In this document: one piece after another, positions 1 to 7,305 of the stretch
Layout: each line of letters opens with the position of its first letter
Position numbering within the stretch: the stretch's first letter is position 1
NCBI GenBank assembly: GCA_049999805.1
Contig: JBNGIO010006337.1
Span: 440,349 to 461,051 of the forward strand
DNA from: Folioceros fuciformis
Taxonomy: Eukaryota > Anthocerotophyta > Anthocerotopsida > Anthocerotales
Direction: 5' to 3'
Length of the DNA stretch: 20,703 nt
Position numbers and translations under genes: made by a program
The notes under the pieces: model-generated
What the model saw: only the letters and a program-made list of their open reading frames with translations
The model's database searches: none
Told to the model about the DNA's origin: nothing

Positions 1-272
1 GAGAGTATTTTTATTCAATATATTAAGTTTGATATCCTTCTAACTAAAGAGCATTGATCTCATCATATCCATAAGAGAGTATTTTTATTCAATATATTAA
101 GTTTGATATCCTTCTAACTAAGGAACATTGACCTCATCATATCCATAAGAGAGTCTTTTTATTCAATATATTAACTTTAATATCCTTCTAACTAAGGAAC
201 ATTGACCTCATCATATCCATAAGAGCGGAGTTTTATTTAATATATTAAGTTTGATATCCTTCTAACTAAGGA
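1..272. repeat. 74-bp tandem repeat, about 3.7 copies
   Basis: Units begin at 1, 75, 149 and 223, an exact 74-bp spacing. The last unit breaks off near 272. Every unit carries the words TTCAATATATTAA (TTTAATATATTAA in the last), GATATCCTTCTAACTAA or a one-base variant, and, in the three full units, CTCATCATATCCATAAGAG. Differences between units are scattered single bases plus a changed junction at 223-235 (GAGCGGAG). The unit is AT-rich and has no coding potential. The array touches the window edge, so it may be the end of a longer satellite. Confidence 0.95.
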
Positions 273-900
273 GCCCTATTCTTGCTAAGATGCACATGCT
301 AGATTGGCCTAATTGGCAAATGGTAGTGGAGCATGAATTTGAATGTTAGCTTGGAACTTGCTGCATTACTAAACCCAACAAACTTGTTAAGTTGAGGAAT
401 AATATATATATCTAAGCATTTGGAGGATCTAGATGATTTATAGGATTTAATTCATGTAGATTCTTAGAAGGATAGAGTTTAACACTTGTCTAGTTTGTGC
501 GTGGTTCCCTGTCAGATGAGATAAGCGCTAAGACCTATTAGTTCATGCCTGCCCCTAATTGACAAACTCTAACTCACAACTCATTCAATGGCTTGTCTTA
601 TGAAGCAAAATTGTTAACATTTAACAAGATATGACGATCTCTCAAAGATGCTTACTTCACTACATAGTCAACTTGTGTTATAACTCTATGGATTGTAATA
701 CATGCTTCACATCATGCTACTTATCCTCAAATAGTGGTCCTCCACTCTTAATAAGGAGGAGCTAGCTCTACTCTCTTGGCCCTTATGGCCTTCAACCCCG
801 CAACTAGGATTGGATCTACCTCTCTAGAATAGTACACCTCTCACCTTTGTTCTTGCTCCAACTCGAATTGTGTTGTTGCCACCCAAGGAAGGGGCTGTGA
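273..900. other. AT-rich intergenic DNA, no gene seen
   Basis: No long open frame exists in any of the six frames. The minus strand around 700-800 has purine-rich stretches (GAGTGGAGGACC and similar) that faintly recall the 3' end of an LTR retrotransposon. I found no protein remnant, paired LTR or primer-binding site to support that. Base composition becomes markedly more GC-rich near 900. Confidence 0.6.
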
Positions 901-3260
901 TTAGTTGTAGCAAAGTTGTTGACTTGCGACAATAACCCTTCTAGAGAGAAGCTTCAAGTTGGCATCCCTAGCTATGATGGAACATTGGAGGCTAGCCTAA
1001 GAGAGGTAGGCTTCCACCCCGACCCCTTGGCCTCCTTTGAAGGGAACATCAAAAAGAAAAAAAATCAAGGGACATACAACTCATTGTGTGACCTGTCCAT
1101 ATCAATTATCCACGCATACCCCGGGTTATGCCTTGTACATCCTAGCTGATCAAGTAGAGTGTCACAATAGCTACCATAGCTGGCCATTGTGCGAGAACAA
1201 ACGCGGATTTTCCATACAAGTCCTCGTGAGAAGCTCTATTCTCTCAAACAAGCCCTCCCCGTTGATTTCCTGCAGGCTGTCTTTCCGTGGGAAACTTTAA
1301 GATGCAATTTGGAAGCGAGACCGCCCACAAGCATGGATGGCGTGGATGCAAGCAGGGTGAATCGGACGCGCTTGGGCTGAGTGACCATCGGCCTTGGTTG
1401 AGCTCGTGGTCTGGCCAAATGTGAGCTGCTTGGCTAAGCTCATGGCTTGCCAAGCTACGGGCGCCGTTTGGGCTGGGCCCTCGGCGTACACAGCTGCATG
1501 TCATGGTTGCGAGCATGGCTAAACTGCATGCGTTTGAGCTCTATTTCAAACGCCGCACCTGAATAGCTCGGGATGAATGTGTTTGCTCTTTTCCTTTGTG
1601 AGTGGCCCCGAAGCTGCCTGACCCCTGTGCAAGCTTTCGACTCGTTTTTGATCTCCCACATTCGCTTGTCGCCTTCCTCATTCTCAGGGTGTGGTCCAGC
1701 TAAGCTAGTCCCTCCAACATTCAAAATGATGAAATAATGCTTTTTTGGAGAAGTAAGCGGTAGGGTGGTCAATACAAACTAAACGCAGGTGGTGTCGCGA
1801 TGCGTCGGGCGATCCACTATGATCCCTCGTGGCCCGCCGGTTCCCGATGTGCTCACCGTGCCATCCATACATACCCCGGATGCTCGCATCGGCATGCGGC
1901 ATCGCTTCGCTTAGAAGTGGGAGACGGGCTGAGCACGGCGTGACAGTGTGGCTGGTGTTCATGGCACAGGTGGGACCGATCACAGGTGCAACGAGTGACT
2001 TGCAACTTTTTGCAAGCCGTTGGAGCGTGTTTACGTGTTTGGCCTAAATAAAGCACTGGTTGGTCTTTGCCCTGGCACGGCAGGGGATACGAGCCCGCAA
2101 TTTTATGAGTGATGTAGACCTGGATCGGAGGGTGATGGGCATACGGAAGAGGGGGCAAGGCGATGGAGACGCGGAGAGAGATGGCAGGAGCCGGTTGCAG
2201 GGGGTCCCCTTGGGATTCGAGGGCTCATGTGAGCGTCGTCACCTCTGTACTTGGTACTCGTACCACTTAGAGCCTGGCGGGTCGAACCGAGAGGCCTGAA
2301 GAGGAAAAGGGGGTTCGTGACTAGAGCCGTCCCAGGCTTTGTGCCCCTGTGATCTACTACGTACCTACCCCGGGGGCGGGAGTGTTGTGGTACGACAAAC
2401 AACGATGGGTTGGGTCCTTTTTGTCCCCTTTCCAGACGTGGCCCATTTCCTCCAACCCTTAAAACCCACCCTTAAAACCCAGGGGGCTGGGGCTAGGTTG
2501 GCTGGGCATTCTGCACTAGTCTATTGGAGCAAACTGTTCCTTCATCCAAGCCGCCCCAGTTTCCACGAATCCTGCTCCTTCACTGGCTGTCAAAGGATGG
2601 TCGTGCTACTTGTAGGCTTAGCTGTGCTCAATCTTCAGCGAAATTTGAAAGTAAACCGACCGGTGCCCGAAGACTTCTCTAAAAGCCATTGTACTATACA
2701 TACAAGACCCCCTGGACTCCACGGGCTGACTAAAGCCTGGAGACTTGGTTGCGGAAGTGGCAAGATTCGTCCGGATGATTTCAGTCTTTTGGCCATTGAC
2801 AAGAAGGGTACTTACTGCATGTATTGAATTCGTGTGGCCGCCGCGGGTAGGACGGCTGCAACATCGAATACCTGTACAGAGGCTGCTGGTTCCGACAGGT
2901 AAAGAGTTGACAAATGTGCAACCAGCGGGCGCGGTCTCCTACTGCCGGACGCACGGACATTATCTAAAGTCCGTTGGAGGCCGAACTGGGCTGCGCAGAT
3001 TTAGACAAAGTAGGTGACTTTGTGGGCCAAATGCATAGCAGCCGATTCGGGGGATGGCAATTGAGAGTCAAGCGCGGAATAGCAAAGCAATTTCGAGTTC
3101 GCCTTTTTTAGTAGCGTGTGGCCAGTGGCGTTGACAGACCGACGAAGCGCCAGGCAACAATGGCGTCTCACAACCGACAGGTCTCTGACAGATGACCAGC
3201 AAGGAAAGTAGCTGCCAGGGTGCCGAGGGTTTGTGGGCAGCTTCGCCCCGAACCGTGTTG
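901..3260. other. intergenic DNA, no supported gene
   Basis: Short open frames (up to 162 codons at 2339-2827) overlap one another on both strands and show no recognisable domain, signal peptide or biased composition. The stretch 1370-1480 has recurring degenerate words (GAGCTGCTTGGCTAAGCTCATGG-like). The last few hundred bases would be the upstream region of the peptide gene at 3620. I see no RNA gene here. Confidence 0.5.
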
Positions 3261-3262
3261 AA

Positions 3263-3299
3263 CCAATCCGACTGGTGAAGTTGGCGACTGGTGAAGTTG
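3263..3299 (+). promoter_or_regulatory. CCAAT word and duplicated 14-mer upstream of TATA
   Basis: A CCAAT word at 3263-3267 is followed by GACTGGTGAAGTTG at 3270-3283, repeated identically at 3286-3299 (16-bp period). The pair ends about 24 bp before the TATA box of the peptide gene at 3620. Its position suits duplicated cis-elements in a proximal promoter. That role is inferred from position only. I do not recognise the 14-mer as a known binding site. Confidence 0.4.
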
Positions 3300-3322
3300 C
3301 CTAGCCAGAGGGGTTGGGAGCT

Positions 3323-3330
3323 CTATAAGG
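3323..3330 (+). promoter_or_regulatory. TATA box of the plus-strand peptide gene
   Basis: CTATAAGG lies in a GC-rich setting about 297 bp before the start codon at 3620. Transcription would be expected near 3353-3358, giving a leader of about 265 nt. The paralogous gene on the other strand has a TATA box at almost the same distance from its ATG (about 274 bp), which supports both calls. Confidence 0.55.
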
Positions 3331-3362
3331 CGGGACTCTGTGGCCCGATTCCAGCACCTCAC

Positions 3363-3680
3363 ATGTCTGCAGCTCAACACCACCATAGCACACCACGAGC
3401 TGTACTGTGCTCTGACACCCACAATCGTCTTCCTCCGCATTCCAGGCTCCCAGCTGTCCGACACCAACACCGCGCCCGACCCCGATACCATCGCCACCCA
3501 CACAATTGCTACTGGTGTATCCAAATTGAGCGCCAGGCAGCTGCTGGATCTGGACTCCAATTCGACGATACTGGGGTCCAGCACCCAGAAGGCCCGCAGT
3601 TCCGGGTTCTGCTGCAGCGATGGCGTCCAAAGCTCTTCACTTGGGCCGCGCGCGGGCACTCTTCTTCTGGTCGCTTCTGA
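3363..3680 (+). other. single upstream ORF overlapping the peptide gene start
   Basis: Between the expected transcription start and the main ATG there is exactly one other ATG, at 3363. It opens 105 codons in a different frame and runs 61 nt past the main start codon. Its context is poor (CAC-ATG-T), against GCG-ATG-G for the main start, and it would lie within about 10 nt of the predicted cap. Leaky scanning should therefore be efficient. The product is His/Arg-rich with no recognisable domain. I treat it as a possible translational modifier, not a gene. Confidence 0.3.
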
Positions 3681-3985
3681 TGGTCGCATTTTCCGCAAAC
3701 TCTGCTCTAGGCGCTAGGAGGTCGGCCACCTTCAACAGCACGCCGGCACCAGCACCCTCTGAGGAGGGTACGCTGGCAGAATTCGAGGACGAGCGTGTGC
3801 AACTGGTGGGAGGGATTGAGTTCGGGACTGCGGACGCCCCAGCAGAGGACTTCGGACACCGCCCTCCTCCGGCCCCTGGCTCGGACCAATTCCTGGAGTC
3901 TCGAGGAAGTCTGAGGTTGCCTCCCGGTCTGCAGCGACGAGAGCTGCATTGCATAACCTCGATACCCGGGGGTTGCCCTCCTTGA
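3620..3985 (+). CDS. putative secreted peptide precursor, C-terminal two-Cys motif (121 aa)
   Basis: I do not recognise this as a named family. The protein is small and predicted to be secreted. Residues 1-31 form a signal peptide: a basic n-region with R10 and R12, a hydrophobic core from about 13 to 24, and a likely cleavage after A-L-G at 31. The predicted pro-protein opens with ARRSATFNST (32-41), then a Pro/Ala stretch, an acidic FEDE patch (55-58), GIEFGTA (65-71), PPPAPGS (82-88), an Arg pair (106-107), and finally C-ITSIPGG-C-PP (111-121). The only two cysteines, C111 and C119, are seven residues apart and could close a small ring. The Arg-Arg before them looks like a processing site. 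The same features appear in the same order in the convergent gene at 5670-6065, and both end two residues after the second Cys. The start is the first ATG in good context (GCGATGGCG) after a TATA box. No intron is needed. Secretion and processing are inferred; an unknown cell-surface ligand is the leading guess. Confidence 0.75.
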   Translation: MASKALHLGRARALFFWSLLMVAFSANSALGARRSATFNSTPAPAPSEEGTLAEFEDERVQLVGGIEFGTADAPAEDFGHRPPPAPGSDQFLESRGSLRLPPGLQRRELHCITSIPGGCPP

Positions 3986-5669
3986 AACTGCTACAATTGT
4001 CCTACAAGGATGGTATTTGCAGAGCGAACAGTGGGACATTTTCTTCGACTTCGTCTTCGTGTTCTTCGCCGCCCGCTGGGAGCTGAAGAGTAATTGCGAC
4101 CGGGCATCGGTATGTTTTTGCACTGTGAGCTTCCTTGCTGACTGGTGGCCACCAGTCGAACTGGGCTTGGCCTGGGCTACATTTATTCACTGCGAGATTC
4201 TCCAAGCTCAATTCTATTCGACAAAAAGGCCGAGACGAGCATCTGAAGAGAAAGTCCTGCAGGGTGCCAAGAACGGTTTCCCCTCTGACCACCAACTGCC
4301 GGGGGCACACCTCGGGTGCATCCCTCGCATGTGGACTACTCCCCCGGAGCTGACTCCGAGCCCGGAGTTGGAGATGGACAGGAGCATCCGACCCCTCCTA
4401 CTTACTAGGCATCTCTCATCATAAGCTAGGAAATGATGTGTAAAAATTCCCGATTTTGAAAGTGCACATTGCACATTGCGGAGTCTCAGGTTGCCTTACT
4501 AAGACGTAGGGTTCCCCTACTAAAATCTGAAAGATGAATTTTGCCGCTCCTCACAGCCGCTCGATCCCCATCCTGATGAAAACCGCGGGCCGAGACTTGG
4601 TCCGCACCCCAGGCAACATACACTGCCAGGTCTCTCTGGATACGCTTGGTCAATGCTTGTAAACGGACAGCGCCCTTAATTTAATGCCAGGACCACGACG
4701 ACTCCTCGCGCACGTCGGTTTGGTCAAGCGGTGATGTCACATAGGTCGTCACGTAGGATTTCCTGGCAGGTTGTCAATGGCCATTCCTTGAAGACGTCAA
4801 CGTGGCCCCTGCGCAGGTCCCTGCCCCTGCTCAGCTGTTTTTACCACATTAGACGATTTACGCTCCTGGCTGCGGTGGCTTGCAACTTGTGTAGCTAGAT
4901 CACAGTCTGAAAGGCGTTCACCGGGGTACTGCGTGTGCACGCTTTGACAGTATTCTCTGACAAGTGCACGATACAATTTCTGGCAGCCTCTCCTATCCTC
5001 CATTGGACTTTGGCGGCCAGGCTTCGCTTGGACGCTAGAGGGTAGCTGGTTTTCTTGCAAGCTTCATTTTTTCGTCAGGAATGGTTTGCATAATGTGTGT
5101 GTGCACTCTACCGTGTGCTCTTGACAGTGGGCCAGATGCATACTTTAAGGTTGACGTATCTTGATGGTTCACCGACCACTTGCAAAAGTTTAATCAGAGA
5201 CTCCAATCCGCTGTCAGAGATAGCCATTTCCATGACAACAAGTGTGCTGCACTGGCACTGGGTCACATGCCTTGTGCTTTTTAGTATAGGATTTGTGTGT
5301 GACGGTGTAACTGTAAACTGTGGTTTTTGCCCACTACTGCCACTGCACTGACCACTGTTAAACAATGAAAATCAAGGACGATTTTGTGCAGGTTTTGGAT
5401 TTCATTGATCTCTACAGCCATGCACGATTTTGTGCAGGTTCTGCTGCTCCATGCGAGCGGTGAGTCATACATGAATGTCCTAGAGGACCTAGTACAAGTA
5501 GCCAATGCGGCTCTTAACAAATTCCTAACCAAAAATCTTAGAAGTGCGTTGTTTGGCACTTTGAAGTTGGACGGACGTCAGTTGCAGATCGATCCGCCCT
5601 GTCGGGAATGCCGGCCCGAGCATACGGGCTTTCCCAACAGATAGAGCAGACGGGACCAGAAAAATTCAG
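3986..5669. other. intergenic space between the convergent peptide genes
   Basis: This 1.7-kb stretch must hold both 3' UTRs. I found no third copy of the C-terminal TSIPGGC coding motif, and no canonical AATAAA at a useful distance from either stop. Open frames such as 4017-4424 (135 codons) lie in the presumed 3' flank of the plus-strand gene and have no recognisable domain. A short direct repeat is listed separately. Confidence 0.5.
5378..5440. repeat. 17-bp direct repeat, 46-bp spacing
   Basis: ACGATTTTGTGCAGGTT occurs identically at 5378-5394 and 5424-5440. It lies about 230-290 bp downstream of the stop codon of the minus-strand peptide gene, so it could be in its 3' UTR or just beyond. 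No function can be assigned. Confidence 0.85.
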
Positions 5670-6065
5670 TCAGGGGGAGCAGCCACCGGGTATTGAGGTC
5701 ACGCACAGCATCCTTCGCACATCAACATCGGGCGCCATTCTAGGACCTGGGGCCGGTGGGGCACCCTCCAACGCGAATCCACCATTGATCTCCGGAACAA
5801 AACTGCTTGCATCTGTGTCCGTGTCCGAGTCTCTGTCCATGTCTTCGTCTGCATCTTCCTCGGCTATTCCGAATCGGATTCCAGCTGGTACCATTGCAAT
5901 ACCAACGTCTTCGAAATGGTGCGCGTCGGGGCAGCCTATGGCCGGCGCCGCAGCGGGCGGACTATCATTGAAAGTGGTGGATTTTCTGATGGCCAGAACA
6001 CTCTCACTGGACATGGCAACGAGAAGAAGAAGCGTGACAACGGCCGGCAAAATTGAAGAAGCCAT
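5670..6065 (-). CDS. putative secreted peptide precursor, C-terminal two-Cys motif (131 aa)
   Basis: This is a paralog of the plus-strand gene at 3620-3985, in convergent orientation. Residues 1-25 are a clear signal peptide: a Leu/Val-rich core at 6-18 and cleavage after V-L-A. The predicted pro-protein starts IRKSTTFNDSPP (26-37). It then has a His/acidic FED patch (49-53), GIRFGIA (62-68), a very acidic Asp/Glu/Ser/Thr run (69-88) absent from its partner, APPAPGP (102-108), an Arg pair (117-118), and the terminus C-VTSIPGG-C-SP (121-131). C121 and C129 have the same seven-residue spacing as in the paralog. A third Cys at 45 is private to this copy. The start context AGG-ATG-GCT is good, and there is no upstream ATG between the predicted transcription start and this codon. 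Role unknown; by layout it resembles plant pre-pro-peptides whose active part is at the C-terminus. Confidence 0.77.
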   Translation of the reverse strand: MASSILPAVVTLLLLVAMSSESVLAIRKSTTFNDSPPAAAPAIGCPDAHHFEDVGIAMVPAGIRFGIAEEDADEDMDRDSDTDTDASSFVPEINGGFALEGAPPAPGPRMAPDVDVRRMLCVTSIPGGCSP

Positions 6066-6150
6066 CCTGAAATTGCAGCTTCTTGGTCTGTTTCAACCTG
6101 ACACAGACGATGTCTTAGCAAGGCTGACGGGCTGTGGGCACTTGACAAAT

Positions 6151-6177
6151 TGCTCCCTGCTCCCTGCTCCCTGCTCC
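6151..6177 (-). repeat. 7-bp microsatellite in the peptide gene leader
   Basis: TGCTCCC is repeated three times with a partial fourth (sense strand of the gene: GGGAGCA). It sits in the predicted 5' UTR about 85-110 nt before the ATG at 6065. Such a track could vary in length between individuals. Confidence 0.8.
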
Positions 6178-6331
6178 TCCTTGCTTCCTGGGCACGAACA
6201 ATGGCCACTGAGCAAGTTGTTGCTTGCTGGGCAGTGGGTACTGGCAGTGCTGCTACCTCGTCTGGGGGATTGTCGCTCAGGACTGGCGTTGAGGAGGAAG
6301 GTATGATGTCAGTGAAGAAGTAGCAGAGCTC

Positions 6332-6339
6332 AATTTATA
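6332..6339 (-). promoter_or_regulatory. TATA box of the minus-strand peptide gene
   Basis: On the minus strand the sequence reads TATAAATT, the best TATA match upstream of the gene. It is about 274 bp before the start codon and implies transcription from about 6305 with a 240-nt, ATG-free leader. The spacing matches the paralog at 3620. Confidence 0.6.
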
Positions 6340-6344
6340 CACTG

Positions 6345-7063
6345 CGGACAAGTTCGGGAAGGGAATTTCTGGAGTGCATTCAACACGGTTACAGAGGAAG
6401 CTGCTTCCTTCAGTGTCCTGTTTCAGCCAACTACCTTGCTTGTAAAGGCTGTCCTTGTATCTGTCGCATGTGGCCCGAAGATGTATCCTCTGAACGAGAC
6501 CGCGGAGCGCAATTCTTTTTTTTTTTGGAGAAGGAGTCAAATCCTGTTCAGTGGATACGAACTGGGAAGCATTCATATTTTAGTGTTCGGACCAATCATT
6601 TCATGGCAGCTCTCATGCCTGCAAGTTCGTACTTGGAAGGTGGACAGGTGCGTGGTAATCTCATGCCGCGCAGTTGTAGTCTGATTCTTGTCATGACTAA
6701 CAAAACATGCAAAATACCGTTAACGCCGGTCAAGGCCACAACGGCAAGAACACGGTACCGGACTTTGACTACTTGACAATCAAAATGCCAGCCAGATTAT
6801 GATAGTCTCGCTCCGGATAACCACGTTTAGTGCATCGTTCCCGGTAGTTAAATTGACAAACGTTTACCTTGTACCGTTAAAGACAAGTCCACACTTTTGC
6901 GCCTTTCTGCGGCTACAAAGTAATACACGTGTAACATAGGTGGTAGCTTTGAAATATCACACTGGTTAAAGTATTTTTTCACACTGGTTAAAGTATTTTA
7001 CGTTAATCCAGCTAGTTTTCTTAGTGCTTAAGATGTATATGGACCATATTAGTACAAGCTTAC
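6345..7063. other. upstream region of the minus-strand peptide gene
   Basis: No gene is supported. A poly(T) run lies near 6513-6525. A 20-bp word, CACACTGGTTAAAGTATTTT, is present at 6958-6977 and again at 6980-6999, a 22-bp tandem duplication. The stretch ends where LINE copy A begins (its poly(A) end at 7065). Confidence 0.6.
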
Positions 7064-7305
7064 ATTTTTTTTCTTTTTTCGTGAAAAAATTCTGATTAAA
7101 TTGGAAAATACCTCCCACTACAATACAAAGGGAAAGTCCTACTAACGTATGTACCAAAATCAAGCACCATAGGAGAGGGGGAGCACTGGCCTTGAGTCCA
7201 AGACTTAAGACAAGGTGCTCAGAGAGCGCTCCCCTACACTATGATACCCTCCAACTGCCTAAGCCACTTATACTCACCCTCAAGGTCTCCCACGAACTTT
7301 AAGAC

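Noticed and set aside
1-272. CRISPR array
   Set aside because: The 74-bp units are head-to-tail without unique spacers, and the context is eukaryotic.
640-800. 3' end of an LTR retrotransposon on the minus strand
   Set aside because: Only a purine-rich stretch hints at it. No paired LTR, primer-binding site or polyprotein remnant was found.
2339-2827. 162-codon open frame
   Set aside because: No recognisable domain, no signal peptide, no plausible promoter or start context, and competing frames of similar size nearby. It is probably chance.
3168-3698. 176-codon minus-strand frame
   Set aside because: It lies antisense to the promoter, leader and start of the plus-strand peptide gene. It has no homology I recognise and no upstream signals.
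4017-4424. 135-codon frame downstream of the plus-strand peptide gene
   Set aside because: It sits in the presumed 3' flank and has no domain. The paralog has nothing comparable.
5608-6306. 232-codon plus-strand frame, the longest in the left half
   Set aside because: It is the antisense shadow of the minus-strand peptide gene and its leader. The opposite strand carries the signal peptide and the conserved motifs shared with the paralog.
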